DNA of 64,000 bases from Cladorhizidae sp. MBARI D1340-BT2 (taxonomy: Eukaryota; Porifera; Demospongiae; Poecilosclerida; Cladorhizidae), in contig JAQNBH010000015.1 of NCBI GenBank assembly GCA_028752905.1, positions 32,985,663 to 33,049,662 on the forward strand. Direction: 5' to 3'. The notes beneath the pieces were generated by a model. That model did no database searches. It was not told the origin of the DNA and was given only the letters and a program-made list of their open reading frames with translations. The position numbers and the translations under genes are program-made. Below, piece by piece: positions 11,803-22,842 of this stretch. Numbering within the stretch: position 1 is the stretch's first letter; the number at the start of each line of letters is the position of its first letter.

Positions 11803-11966
11803 CACACCACATACACTAGGATGAGAAAATATGCCCACACCATACACATTAGCATCAGAATACATACCCACACCACACACACTAAACATACTCACACCAC
11901 ATTCACTAGGATGAGAAAACATAAACACTAGCTTCAGAAAAAATACTCACACCACACACACTAAAC
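11803..11966. repeat. Degenerate short tandem array (CACACCACA-rich)
   Basis: Units built on CACACCACACACACTAAACAT and CACTAGGATGAGAAAA recur about five times with variation. Confidence 0.6.
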
Positions 11967-12079
11967 ATAGACTGGCCAATAAAAGCAAGCCTGCAAATAT
12001 TGTGGGATAATGAATTTTATGCTCTGCTACAGCAAAACTGCAGCAATTGTAGGCGGGCGGGAAGTGGAGGACCTTCTAT

Positions 12080-13070
12080 TGCGATCAGAGATTTAAAAAA
12101 GATGTGAATGAGCAGATGAAGCTTGATAATGAGACCCTAGCATTCCAGCTTCTCCATGTATTGAAATCTAGAGTCTATGCAAACACTCTCAACACAGTTC
12201 TCCAGCATCAGTCTGTTGTTGGATGGATATTTCGTGGCAGCCAACTTATCAGACATGTGTATGTATTTATTCTAACTGGGAGGTAAGGCTAACCTCGTAA
12301 CCGCTACCACCCAAACAGGTCAAGGGATCAGAGCTGTCTCAGTAGCTTCATACAGAAGGGTCTGGCGGGTTTGAAGATGTAATGTGGGCTGATGAGTGCA
12401 CACTACAACTTCAAACTCGCAGGTGCTTCTGTAGCTGAAAAAGAGGTGACGCCCCCCTCTCCTCAGAACAAACCAAGTGCACTAATTACAAAACTATGTG
12501 ATTATTGATGCAATTTCAAGTCAAAACACTCAGTTAAGTAAGGTTCACGTCTGGATTGGGATAAGCCTGAGAGGTGAAGCAAGATTTGGCATCATGTTGG
12601 GGGACAAGATTACAAACATATAGTGCAATGTGGGGGACAAGATTACCAACATATAGTGCAATGTGGGGGACAAGTGTATGTAGAACATTTGGATAAGACC
12701 TTGCTACCCTTTTTGCAGGACATTTTGCCTGACGACAACCACGGTTCATGCAGGACAATGATATTAAGCACATATCCCACTTGGCCAAGACCTTCATGGA
12801 TCAAACTGTGTGTACTGGTAGAGGACTGCACTGGAATTACCTGAGGCCAACCCAATTGAAAATCTATGACACAAACTTAAGGAATACATACAGAGGGAAG
12901 TGAAAGCAAGGATAAGGAGGAATGGGTGGAAGGACACAGAAATAGGTGTATTTTGGAGAACTTTCAGCTGTGCTAAGTACAGCAAGTATATTAGGTACTT
13001 ATGGAAGGTCCTATCAAAGATGATTAAACAGTTGAAGAGGCCACAAACTACGGATTATTGCTTGTTTTGG
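12080..13070 (+). pseudogene. Tc1/mariner transposase remnant
   Basis: The plus strand keeps most landmarks of a Tc1-like DDE transposase. LDNETLAFQLLHVLKSRVYA and QSVVGWIFRGS come from the DNA-binding region. FEDVMWADECTLQLQTRRCF (12370-12425) holds the first catalytic Asp and KVHVWIGISLRGEARFG follows. The second-Asp block is near 12750 in a shifted frame (QDNDIKHISHLAKTFMD). NPIENLWHKLKEYIQREVKA (12848-12905) holds the third acidic position, followed by YIRYLWKVLSKMIK. Frameshifts and stops are frequent and a 33-base tandem repeat (12600-12672) sits inside the domain. Confidence 0.85.
12597..12675. repeat. 33-base tandem repeat inside the Tc1 remnant
   Basis: The unit with GGGGGACAAGATTACMAACA and TATAGTGCAATGT occurs twice, with a third partial copy. 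Its length is a multiple of three, so it adds residues without shifting frame. Confidence 0.85.
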
Positions 13071-14370
13071 GGGTGGGAGAGAGGTAGGGGGTTGGGTGGT
13101 GGGCAGAAGGGCTGATTGCTGCTGTTTTGTCCAAATTTTTTTTCCAGTGGTAGATTATAAACACAAAAAAGCTTTTACGATATATACCCCCTGAATTGGA
13201 AAAACAATTCTTGAAATTTATTTAAAGAAGGTGTAGTAGCATAAAAAATCTACAAATGGAGGTGGATGGAGCAAGAGGTTAGACCCACTTTATATTACTG
13301 TGTGTATCACTGTACAGTGGCCATGAATGGTTGACTTGTATGTGCAAAGACTTGCCACTTCTATTCTTTCAACACACAACTACAATTATAAGAACCAATG
13401 GCTAACTGCCCACTAGTAGTGCATACAACTAGGTACTAATCTCTCAGGTGCAGTGGTTCTATAAACTCTACTGCTGTATTGAATAATGCACAAGGTGTTG
13501 ATTTGTGCAAGTTATTTAAGGACTCTTCAGTGGTCTTGCTGTAGAGGTGGACTGGCTAGAGTAGGAGTATAGGTAAGTGCACTCTAATGGTGTCATTATT
13601 GGAGATGAAGCTGGTTCTCGTGAAAGAGAGACTACTGTATTATAAATAGTGAACTGAAGTGCTGAACTTGTACAGTAATAACACTTATTGATGTGCATGT
13701 ATATTACATATTCAGCCCTGGAGATATAAACTGCATTGCAATTCTGCTAAACACATATTTGTAAACATAAATTTATCACTACACCACAAAATACACCACA
13801 AAATACATAATCATTCCACACAAAATACTTAAGCCTGCAAAATAAAAACCTGCTCAACTTAGTCAGTCAACCTCTTGTATAATTGTTGCACTGCCTCTAC
13901 ACATTTCTTCCAAATGGTTTGGAATTCTGTGCAGTTGCTCCAGAATGCTGAAAACATTTTAACATGATCCATTTCCTTAGTATCAGTTCATATATTGTGA
14001 GTTCTGGGAAATCCCTTCTCCCCATTGGTTGGCATCTCTTTTTTTCAGGATATTCTCACCAAAGTTACCTCGTGCCAATTTTCAAGCTAATGCTCTAGCT
14101 TTTCCAACAGTATGCAAGGAATACTACCTTACCACAGCCTCCTCAACCGACTGCAGGTTTTCTTTGTTGATGCAAGTGGAGGGCAAGGAAATGAAGTGCC
14201 AGAAAACTGAGGATGAGCTGGAGGAGAGGAAAATGGAGTTGGAGTGGTTGAAGGTGGACCTGGAGGGTTCCATTGTGCTAAACCTTGAGGACCTGAAGGC
14301 AACTGTGGCACTAAAGGAGCAGTCCCCTGAACCAACCCCTGAGGGGTGAAGAGTACATCAAAGGAAAGGG
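13071..14370. other. Region without a confident gene
   Basis: Nothing recognisable. The frame at 14029-14349 encodes a charged, Glu/Lys-rich stretch (ELEERKMELEWLKVDLEG) that would form a short coiled coil. It lies just upstream of the repeat-derived fragment at 14371. No start or splice context supports it as a host gene. Confidence 0.3.
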
Positions 14371-14460
14371 GATGAAGAAGACCCATGCATACCTCCTACA
14401 GTGTCTCTTGGTGGCTGTTCAGAGGGGGAATGCAGTGTCCATGTTGGCATCAGTGGGAGG
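14371..14460 (+). pseudogene. C-terminal fragment of a repeat-borne nuclease-like domain
   Basis: The peptide AYLLQCLLVAVQRGNAVSML, then ASVG, closely matches the end of the fragment at 43420-43830 on the other strand (LLQCLSVAVQQGNALSVL). Both resemble the (F/L)QRLS.A.QRGNA.SVL end of a widespread repeat-encoded domain that starts with RPDG...WD.T. Only this tail is left here. Confidence 0.45.
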
Positions 14461-14740
14461 TCATGGAGAGATGCACTTGTAACTGTGTATATGTGATGTT
14501 AATTATTAGTAGCTGGAACATTGTTATTATATTTCCCCTTCTATTTTGATTGTTAATTACAGTATGTGCCTACACTTATTATCAGGTCTATTATAATCCT
14601 GCTGGAAATAGTTGTTGCCACAATAAGACATAGCAATCTTCATGCTATTGCCCTACAGTATCAAATAATCGTGTTGTATGCTAAGACTATAGGACTGGAG
14701 GAGTATCAGCAAGAGTCCAACAGCAACTTTATATGCAGCA

Positions 14741-14830
14741 CACCATAATACCAAGTGTGTCAGATGTCAACTGCCTATAATGTGTAGGGTTACCTGTAGC
14801 TGTTTGTAACATCATAATAGCTATTGTACT
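14741..14830. repeat. Third copy of the CCP-exon flank
   Basis: The stretch from ATACCAAGTG through CAGATGTCAACTG, TATAATGT and GTTTGTAAC corresponds to 22598-22680 and 28138-28220, which lie just 3-prime of the two CCP exons in gene direction. No CCP exon follows here, so this is a fragment of an older or partial duplication. Confidence 0.75.
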
Positions 14831-15227
14831 ATCACTTGTTTACTCCATCAATCTTAGTGCGGGGTTATTTTGATTCTGTAACTCGAGATAGAGAAAGTGT
14901 TGGTAATTTAAAAGCCCCCCCCCTCCCACCCCCACCCCCAGGAGACTAGGCTATACTTGTAGATGCCTGACCACATCCTGCAGTGCTTTGGCCCTCCACT
15001 CAAACTCACTATGCCACCATCAGGACATGCTACTATGGTGTGACATTAATGACTCGTGGTCTTAAAGCTCTTTTCTGTGGGGCTGTCAGACACATCCTTC
15101 AATGTAGGGGTATCTCAGTAGTGCCAAGTTTTGTCTGTCAAATTTTCTGAGGTGCTTATCTGCCATGTGTTGTCAGGAGTGTTTGTCTGGTATCTCCATC
15201 CCACTGCCCGGGTCTTAGCAATAACCA
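14831..15227. other. Intronic region, no gene seen
   Basis: A C-rich tract at 14915-14941 resembles the C-rich tract near 22545 in the duplicated segment. Otherwise nothing recognised. Confidence 0.3.
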
Positions 15228-15302
15228 TGTTCAGCAGTGGTACCACTTCTGGAATTCAGCCATGCCCCATTTCAGCAGTATTGGTTGTTGCCTATGGCCA
15301 GG

Positions 15303-15608
15303 TGTCAGGGATCTCTCCACCCATGGAGCCCCCTGACAGACTATTTAACAACCTAACACTAACATATACTAATTAACAGACTAATGAACAAGCATAGACA
15401 TAGAACAATCTGATTAATTATGCGTTTTGGTGTATTTCCATAAAATGAATTGCTGGGGTCCAGTCTGGTAGCCTATTTAAGGGAGCCAGACTGGAGCAAC
15501 AGCAGATGGGCTGATATTGTAAGTGAATGTGTTGAGTGAATGGCAGTTCTTGGAATATATTTATAATCGCAACTCGGGTTTAGCTATCGAGATAGTGACT
15601 CCCTGACA
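15303..15608 (+). repeat. 5-prime LTR of the Gmr1-like element
   Basis: It starts TGTCAGGGATCTC and ends ACTCCCTGACA, with TGTCAGGG/CCCTGACA inverted termini. A TATTTAAG box near 15474 could be the promoter. The 3-prime LTR is nearly the same length and about 95 percent identical by eye. Confidence 0.95.
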
Positions 15609-15610
15609 AC

Positions 15611-15623
15611 TGGTGGCAGCGGT
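15611..15623 (+). promoter_or_regulatory. Primer binding site, tRNA-Leu type
   Basis: Two bases after the LTR lies TGGTGGCAGCGGT. It is complementary to the 3-prime end (ACCGCTGCCACCA) of animal tRNA-Leu of the AAG/UAG type. The match is 13 bases and then fails. Confidence 0.75.
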
Positions 15624-15697
15624 AACGAATCTACAGCCAACAACCAAGTAATCCATGCTACTGAAAACAACAGAAAAGAAAAAGAAGAATGGGCAAC

Positions 15698-17110
15698 AGA
15701 ACAAGGAGTAAGGATCATGAACACTTTCCCTCACCCAAATATTCGGAGGTGACAGGAGAACAAGTAGACAGCAAATTAGGAGACAGTGTGAGAACCTGCA
15801 GTCAAGGACCAGACATCAGGTGATGTGCTAAAATTGATTACTCTTCTAACGTCAATGCAGTGCTCAGAGAGGGAGGCGAGACTCCGAGATAAGGCAGAGC
15901 AAGCAGAACACCAACAGAACACCAACAACAGGATGAAGAGAGATGGCTGAAGGTCATGGAAAATGCTCAGAAAGCAGAGGAGCAACACAGAGAGAGACAG
16001 GAACAGTTCCGGGTGCAGCTCATACAGAGAGAAACAGCACTCTTGGAAAGATAGGAACAGAAGGAAGTCAAGCTGGCTGCTCAGGCAGAGCAAGATCGTC
16101 TCCAACTGAGAGCAGACCAGGAAGTACTCCTAGAAAGACAGGAGCAGTTAAGACAAAAGGAACTCGAGGAAACACGTGAGAAGGAGAGGGAGGATAGAGA
16201 GAAAGAGAGGGAGTTGGCTCGAGAAGAAGCTAGTGAATGGCGCCGTAGAGATGAAGAGAGGGAGAGAAGGGAGGATCTCTGGAGAAAAGAGGACAAGGTT
16301 TGTGGGAGGCACCTTCCAACCCTACCCAAATTAACAGACATCGAGAATGCTGATGCCTTCCTTCTCACATTTGAGCAGCAGATGCTCTTGTACGAGGTAG
16401 CTCCACGCTACTGGGTGTCAAAGCTGACACCACTGTTGGATGGCAGAATGACCTGAATGGTACTGCAGCTCCCACCCGAGGACCAGGCGACCTTCACAAA
16501 GGTAAAGGTTGCATTGTTAATCTTTCTTGGTATTGATGAGCAGGCTTTCCGGGTATGCTGGAATGACCTATGGATGAAGCGAGATGAGACGGTCGTTGAA
16601 GTGGTTCAGAGAGCTCTGATGCTCTTTGCAGGCTGGACCGAACAAAGGAGCAGCAACGAGACATAATAGTGATGGAGAGGGTCGTATAGATCCTGCCAGA
16701 GCAGATCAGAACATGGGTGAGGGACCAGAACCCCACTTCACCACTACAGATGGCTGAGATAGCAGACCATCATATTGCCATCAGAAGTAGAAACAGTGAG
16801 GACAAGAGAGCACGACCAGTATGGCAGGATCAACGTATGGACGACTCGAGGAGGCAGGGGAGTCGATAAGGACCGTCCAGAGGTGGTTATTATAGGCAAG
16901 GACCGAGGGACGATGGATGCCCCATCACCACCTGCAGAGCGGCCATCACCAGGAGCTGCACAAGAGAGGAACTACTCCAGGTTCGATCCTACCAGAGGCC
17001 CACAGTGCTATCATTGCCATGACTTTGGGCAGATAGCCAGGGAATGCCGTTGGCTCTCGCCAGCCTATGGCCAACTAAGGACAACAGCTTCATTATCACA
17101 GGAAAAGTAA
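15698..17110 (+). pseudogene. gag of the Gmr1-like element
   Basis: The structural polyprotein is spread over several frames. First comes a long Glu/Arg/Gln-rich coiled coil (about 15850-16310, e.g. EKEREDREKERELAREEASE). A capsid-like region follows (16300-16740): LPKLTDIENADAFLLTFEQQ, LLDGRMT, then after an in-frame TGA LPPEDQATFTKVKVALLIFL and, shifted, ILPEQIRTWV. A zinc knuckle CYHCHDFGQIAREC lies at 17005-17047. The usual His of CX2CX4HX4C is Gln here (CAG for CAC/CAT), which should weaken zinc binding. Stops at 16454 and 16667 and frameshifts disable it. Confidence 0.85.
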
Positions 17111-17769
17111 ATGGTGAGCATACCGATAATGTCTTGCTTGATTCTGGGCTGGCCCTCACAATGGTCAGATCAGACCTAGTTGCTAGTTCACAATATACAG
17201 TGGACTCACTGAAGTTGACTGACATCAACGGACGGACGCAGAGCTTTCCCCTGGCAAAGGCCAACCTGACCATCAATAATCTCACTAGTAAGAGACTAAT
17301 GGCTGTGTCCAATAACATCCTGGTGAAGGTGGCTCTGGGTAGAGACTACCCAGGGCTGCTTACTCTGCTCAACCAGGTACATGCAGAGAGAGATGGAAAA
17401 AGAACTGCCACAGGGACCAGCAACGGAGTCGCCTGCCTGGGAGGGGAAGACGAGACAACCAGCGATCAGATTCATACTGATTTAGAGACTGAAGCAGAAC
17501 GAACTGATGAAGACAAAGCAGAGGAGATCAAGAGAAGTGATGATGATGTCGACCAGAGAGAGCAGGACACTAATTTACAGGGTGAGCTCCCAACCTTTGA
17601 TGATGTTTTTTTCTCTCCCCCCATTCCTAAGGTACGACTGACTCGTGAGACAGGAATAAAAGAGAGTCGCGCTACTGGGGACAGCTGCTCCCTGAGCAGG
17701 AAGGAGCTGCAGCACTACAGAAAGCCCAAGCTGAGGACCCATCTCTCCAACAGTGCAGAGACCAAGTGA
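17044..17769 (+). pseudogene. Aspartic protease and linker of the Gmr1-like element
   Basis: The frame overlaps the end of gag. The retropepsin core is VLLDSGLALTMVRSDLV, with the catalytic DSG triplet at 17140-17148. The DT/SG-A signature has Leu in place of the usual Ala. Conserved hydrophobic strands follow up to LVKVALGRDYPGLLTLL near 17360. The rest is an acidic linker (TDEDKAEEIKRSDDDVD) leading to the integrase. In most gypsy elements RT would follow here. In this one the next domain is integrase. The frame is open for 241 codons, ending at TGA 17767-17769. Confidence 0.8.
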
Positions 17770-18887
17770 AACAGGTAGGAAACGAATACCACTATCAGGA
17801 TAAACTGCTGTATAGATATTGGACAGACCACCGCAGGCATCCAGCAGTTGGTATTGCCGGCGAGTTACAGGAGGCTGTCCTGCGCCAGGCCCCGATGGCA
17901 GGACACCTTGGTCGAAAGAAGACCACTGCCAGGCTGATGGACCGTTTCTACTGGCCAAAAATGAGGGAAGAGGTTAGTGACATGTGTAGTAGATGCCAGA
18001 CATGTCAGTAGGTGGCTAGGAGAAACAAGGCCCGAGCACACCTGGTACCACTGCCATTGATGGAGCGACCGTCACCAGCGTATTGGGATGGACATGATTG
18101 GATCCCTCCCCGCAACACCGGATGGGTACAGATACATCCTAACAGTGGTGGACTATGCCAGCAGATACCCCGAAGCCACAGTAATCAAACAGACAGGCAG
18201 TCAGATGGTAGCCGATGCCCTGATGGTTCTGTTCGCTATATGGGGAATTCCTGAGGAGATACTAACAGACTGTGGTAGTAACTTCATTGGTAAGCTGATG
18301 TACCAATTTTATACATTGCCAGGCATCCATCCTATTAGAACCTCCATCTATCACCCACAAACTGATGCTCTGGTTGAGAGATTCAACCAGACCCTCAAGG
18401 CCATGTTGAGGAAGGTGACCGATCGGGACTGGAGGGCTGCCATTCTGTATGTCCGCTTCGCACAGGGAGACACAACAGGAGTCAACTGGATTCTCTCCAG
18501 CAGAGCTGATGCTGGGGAGACAGATGAGAGGTCCCCTTGACATGCTCAAGGAAAGTTGGCAGCATGACCGCCGCTGCCCGGCCAGTGCTGTATCCTATCT
18601 AGCAGATGTACAGCCATCTGCAGGTAACTAGGGAACTGGCCCAAGCACAAGACAATCAAGCTAAATGAACAATGAAGACGTGGTATGATTGGGGAGCCCG
18701 GACTTATGTCTTCTCAATAGTGGACCTCGTCTTGGTACTCATGCCCACTCAAAAGTCAAGCCTGTTCGCCCAGTGGCAGGGCCCATTCCCGATAATGGAC
18801 AAGCTATCGGCAACAACCTACAGGGTGAGGACAACAGGGAACAAGGTCAGTGGAAAGACATACCATGTGAACATGTTGGCTCCATAG
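17766..18887 (+). pseudogene. Integrase (HHCC, DD35E, GPY/F) placed before RT
   Basis: The N-terminal zinc-binding domain has H and C ligands in GHLGRKKTTARLMDRFYWPK and CSRCQTCQ (17900-18010), then a TAG. The catalytic core holds Asp at 18091 (MDMIGSLPATPDG), Asp at 18268 (LTDCGSNF) and Glu at 18376 (LVERFNQTLK). Exactly 35 residues separate the second and third. A shift near 18450 breaks the core end. A GPY/F module at 18672-18884 (FAQWQGPFPIMDKLSATTYR, then KTYHVNMLAP) closes the integrase. It inserts cDNA into the host genome. Stops and frameshifts make it inactive. Confidence 0.92.
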
Positions 18888-18944
18888 CAGTCACCTTCTG
18901 CAGTCTGTATGGCATGGGTGGCCTACCAAGCCTCAACAGTCTGA

Positions 18945-19790
18945 ATGGCTGGGCTGGTTCACCACATTAACGAGCAGGATGAGATTCCGACTTGGACAAA
19001 CCAGACAGTGGAACCCCTACCAAATATCAACCAGGAACTACTGCCAACTGAGGCAGAAGAGCTAAATCAACTTGTGAAGAGACAGGCCGCCCTGTTCTCA
19101 AACCAGCCGGGAAAGATGACAGCGACTGAGATAGTAATTGATACTGGTGAAGCGAGGCCAGTTCACCTCCCTCCCTATAGGATGCCCGAGGCATGGCAGG
19201 AAGCAGTAAAGGAGGAGGTCAAGAGACTCCTGGATGCAGGTCTCATAGTTCCATCCCACAGCGCCTGGTCATCTCCCGTAGTACTAGTACTGAAGAAGGA
19301 TGGGAGCCTCGCCTATGTGTGGACTATCGATGCCTTAATAAGGTGATATGCAAGGACCCCTTCATTCCCAGGGTTGAAGAGTTAATTGACAGCCATGCTG
19401 GTGCCCGGTTCATCTCTACCATGGACCTGACGAAGGGCTACTGGCAAGTACCTGTACAAGCCACATCGATCCCCAAGACAGCTTTTACAACCAACCTGGG
19501 CAAGTATGAGTTCAAGGTGATGCCCTTCGGATTGGTTGGAGCACCAGCAGTTTTCCAGAGGCTCATAAATGAGCTTCTGGCAGACATCTCCTCATTTGCT
19601 GCCGCCTACATGGATGATGTGGTGGTCTTTAGTCGTGACTGGGAGACACACCTGCAAAGCCTAGAAGAAGTCTGCACCCGATTCCAGAAGGCCGGGTTGA
19701 CGGCTAAGGCAGACAAGTGTTTCCTGGCCATGTATGAATGCCTATATCAGGGGCACACTGTTGGAAGAGGGCAGGTGTGACCACAGACAG
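18945..19790 (+). pseudogene. Reverse transcriptase of the Gmr1-like element
   Basis: A Ty3/gypsy RT preceded by an acidic linker. Landmarks: PVHLPPYRMPEAWQEAVKEE, LLDAGLIVPSHSAWSSPVVL, then after a 1-base shift near 19310 LCVDYRCLNKVICKDPFIPR, FISTMDLTKGYWQVPV (first Asp), FKVMPFGLVGAPAVFQRLIN and the catalytic YMDD at 19607-19618. KAGLTAKADKCFLAMYE follows, with TGA at 19778-19780. Motif types are gypsy, not copia, even though the domain order is copia-like. Confidence 0.92.
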
Positions 19791-20440
19791 CTAAGATCCA
19801 GGCAGTAGTAGACTTCCGAACACACAAGACCAAGAAATATGTGAGGGCATTCATTGGGCTGGCAGGATATTACCGCCGGTTCATTTCGTCATTTGCTCAG
19901 ACTGCAGTACCCCTAACGGCAGCAACCAGGAAAAATGAGCCAGACATGTTGGTCTGGACCCCAACCATGGAAGAAGCCTTCACCACTCTCAAACTAGCGC
20001 TGAGCGGACAACCAGTTCTGACCGGCCCAGACTTCACTGCTCCCTTCCAACTGCACACGGATGCATCCAACTGAGGCATTGAAGCAGTACTTACCGAGAG
20101 CAATACAGCAGGTGGTGATAACCCAATAGCTTACTTTTCCAAGCAGCTTCTTCACCGGGAAACTAACTATTCCACAAAAAGAATGTCTGGCAGTGGTCCG
20201 CAGTGTCCAGCACTTCAAGTGATCTGCTTGGAACTCCATTTGAGATAATAACCAATCATGGCTGCCTCACCTACCTTGATAATGTTAAGGATGAAGGGAG
20301 GCCACCTGTCTCGGTGGTCCCTCCTCTTGCAAGACTATGACTTTGTGATATGACACCATCCAGGATCCAAGAATGCGAATGCAGATGGGCTCTCCCGCCA
20401 AGCCTGGATGACGACTTCACTGCTAGACCAGATGGGGGTG
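19791..20440 (+). pseudogene. RNase H of the Gmr1-like element and polypurine tract
   Basis: VRAFIGLAGYYRRFISSFAQ (from 19838) and a connection block lead to QLHTDASN (catalytic Asp at 20060), where a TGA at 20072 interrupts. Downstream pieces include PIAYFSKQLLHRETNYSTK and HHPGSKNANADGLSRQAW near 20355-20408, the usual end of gypsy RNase H. No integrase follows: pol ends about 30 bases before the purine-rich tract GATGGGGGTG (20431-20440) that primes plus-strand synthesis next to the 3-prime LTR. Confidence 0.9.
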
Positions 20441-20747
20441 TGTCAGCGATCTCTCCACCCATGGAGCACCCTGACAGACTATTTAACAACCTAACACTAA
20501 CTTGTACTAATTAAGAGACTAATGAACAAGCATAGACATAGAACAATCTGATTAATTATGTGTTTTGGTGTATTTCCATAAAAGGAATTGCTGGGCTCCA
20601 GTCTGGTAGCCTATTTAAGGGAGCCAGACTGGAGCAACAGCAGATGGGCTGATGTATTGTAAGTAATTTGTTGAGGGAATGGCAGTTCTTGGAATATATT
20701 TATAATCGAAACTCGGGTTTAGCTATAGAAATAGTGACTCCCTGACA
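20441..20747 (+). repeat. 3-prime LTR of the Gmr1-like element
   Basis: It starts TGTCAGCGATC and ends ACTCCCTGACA. It is colinear with the 5-prime LTR, with scattered substitutions and one 2-base indel. Confidence 0.95.
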
Positions 20748-21197
20748 TGCTTCTGGCACTGTGAAGTAGCCAACAGTGGTATATGATGGGTCCTGCACTG
20801 GGTACAAGTGGGGGAATGTATGCCAGCTAATACATCCTCCATTGCATAGAGGATTAAAGGCTGACTTGATATACAGAGTGGGTACCCCCACCACTAAGGA
20901 TACCATTCAGATCACTTTCACTATCCTGTATGATAGTAATTGAATCCTGTATGAAGTGATAGTGCCCTAATGTGTGAACTCTAAGGCTCTGGTAGTACTA
21001 CTGTAGTGCCCCAACAACAGCTCTCCTTTAAATAGGTAGGGAGGGAGGTCTCCACTGTACCACTCTGTAATTTCACACCCATTCCTTTGGTGAGGAAGAG
21101 TGGGTGGAGAGTAATGAAAGAATTTGTACCAGCTAATTTTTTCCTTCTTATTATTATGAAATGAGCTGTGGGACATGGTTCGATGGCAAGTGTAAAT

Positions 21198-21965
21198 GCC
21201 AGCATTGGCTGGTGGCACTGGGAACACCCAGGTAGATCTAATGCTGGTCGCACTGGAAACACCTACCGTATTTGCCGGAGTATAAGTCGCAGTAGCAGCT
21301 CCAAATCTTCTTCTCCAATTGAGGGGTGCGACTTATAATCCAAACATGTCGCTTTTGCTTAAACAACTGGGCGGGGTCTCTAGTGGCACGTGGTGTCGAT
21401 AAAATGTCTGGAAAGCGAATGCTGGCTTTAGTTCAAAGTATGCAGAGAAGTTCGGAAACAGAGCAGCGGAAAGAGAGTATAGAGTTAGTGAAATATTGGT
21501 CAGGAACTGTAGAAAGAAGAAGAGTGTGTTGCCGAGATGCACTAGATCTGCTAGATTTGGAGTCTCGGCTTACTGGCCAGAACTTGAAAGTAAACTGCAG
21601 GAGTGGGTGCTGGACAAGCGCTGGAATAGACATTTCTGGGACCATCTCATTCATCTCGTGCAGTCGAAACTTTACCTATTGTCATTGCGCTTTATTTAGC
21701 ATGCGACCTATACTCCAACTATTATAGATTTTCAAAATGATGGCCAACTTTGGGGGGTGCGACTTATATTCCGGTGCGACTTATACTCTGGCAAATACGG
21801 TAGGTAGATCTAATGCTAGCACTAGTTGGTGAGAGTGGAAACACCTAGGTCCATCTAATGCTAGCACTGGCTGGTGAAACAGGAAACACCCAGGTAGATC
21901 TAATGATAACGGTGCCTGGTGAAACTTGAAACACCCAGGTAAATCTAAAGCTTGTGCTGGCTGCC
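21198..21965. repeat. 45-base minisatellite, short allele (copy A), with insertion
   Basis: About five units of the AGGTAGATCTAATGCTAGCA / CTGGCTGGTGACACTG type, split by the pogo-like element at 21266-21800. The corresponding array in copy B has about 13 units. Confidence 0.9.
21266..21800 (+). mobile_element. pogo/Tigger-like deleted element with TA duplication
   Basis: The ends are perfect or near-perfect inverted repeats: CCGTATTTGCCGGAGTATAA on the left and, reversed, CCGTATTTGCCAGAGTATAA on the right, continuing GTCGCA. TA flanks both sides (21264-21265 and 21801-21802). The target was a minisatellite unit. Inside is an N-terminal transposase piece, KYAEKFGNRAAEREYRVSEI followed by RNCRKKK and AYWPELESKLQEWVLDKR, which fits the double helix-turn-helix of pogo-type transposases. 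The DDE domain is absent, so it depended on a partner. Confidence 0.85.
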
Positions 21966-22842
21966 AATGTTTAAAAACTGTGCTCCTCTGCTCTGAACCT
22001 GACTGGAACTGCATGTGGTCTAATTTACAGAATTGCCAGAGGGAGGTAGCCCATCTAATGTTAACCTTATTTTAATAGCATTTCTTAGAAGCTTTAGTTA
22101 ATGGGAGGACATTACCGATTTTTACAAAGTTTTGTGATCCAACTTTGGAGATCATAGATTCTGGACACTTCGCTCTATGAGCTTGATATATATAGTAGCT
22201 CAAAATGAGTGTTTACATTAGGTGCTAATATGTTATGCTGGTGGAAAATTAATTTTAAGAATTCCATTTTCAACTACCACATACTCATGTTTTAGCACTT
22301 ATGAAAACACTAATTTTGTAGAGTAGGGTATCCTCCAGCCTGTCTGGCACTGAAAATTCAGGCATGCAGTTTTTGAGATCCCCAACTTCGACTGCCTATA
22401 ACTGGGATATGGTTGTACCTATGTAGTATCAAAAGAGAGCACACAGAGAGAGCTATATTTTGTATATATTGAGTGAAGTGTGCAGAGCCTATGGAGCTCC
22501 AAATTCATAACCAGTTTTTAAACACTTTGTAAAAAATGGTATCGCCCCCCCCCCCCCTCCCAATCCCCACCCACAACAGCATCTCAATATGGACAACACC
22601 TTAATACCAAGTGGGTCAGATGTCAACTGTCTATAATGTACAGGGTTACCTGCAGCTCTTTGTAACATCTATTATTACTTGTCTAAACTACATTGTGAGA
22701 AACTTTAAAGATGTTCTACTAGCACAGTTACAGATCATCATGTTCTTACTTGAGTAGCAACATTAGAAGCCATCCACTTGCATTTGGTCACACACACTTC
22801 TTCAATGAACTTTCCCCACAGACCTAACAGGCAATTGCATAC

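Larger units (their letters stand above)
15303..20747 (+). mobile_element. Gmr1-like Ty3/gypsy LTR retrotransposon with integrase upstream of RT
   Basis: A complete but mutated 5.4-kb element: 5-prime LTR, tRNA-Leu primer site, gag, protease, integrase, RT, RNase H, polypurine tract, 3-prime LTR. The RT and RNase H are Ty3/gypsy type, yet the integrase precedes the RT as in Ty1/copia. That arrangement is known from Gmr1-like elements. No clean target duplication is visible (left flank CCAGG, right flank TGCTT). The homologous empty site near 26635-26655 shows the same sequence without the element. LTRs differ at roughly 15 of 306 positions by eye, so insertion is old but not ancient. Confidence 0.92.

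Noticed and set aside
14029..14349. Host gene encoding a small coiled-coil protein
   Set aside because: No splice context or family match, and it adjoins a repeat-derived fragment; more likely repeat remnant.
15776..16368. Leu/Ser-rich minus-strand frames across the gag region
   Set aside because: They are shadows of the Glu/Arg-rich gag coiled coil on the plus strand.
15298..20752. A target-site duplication for the Gmr1-like element
   Set aside because: The five bases on each side (CCAGG and TGCTT) do not match; the empty site in copy B suggests a small deletion at integration or later change.
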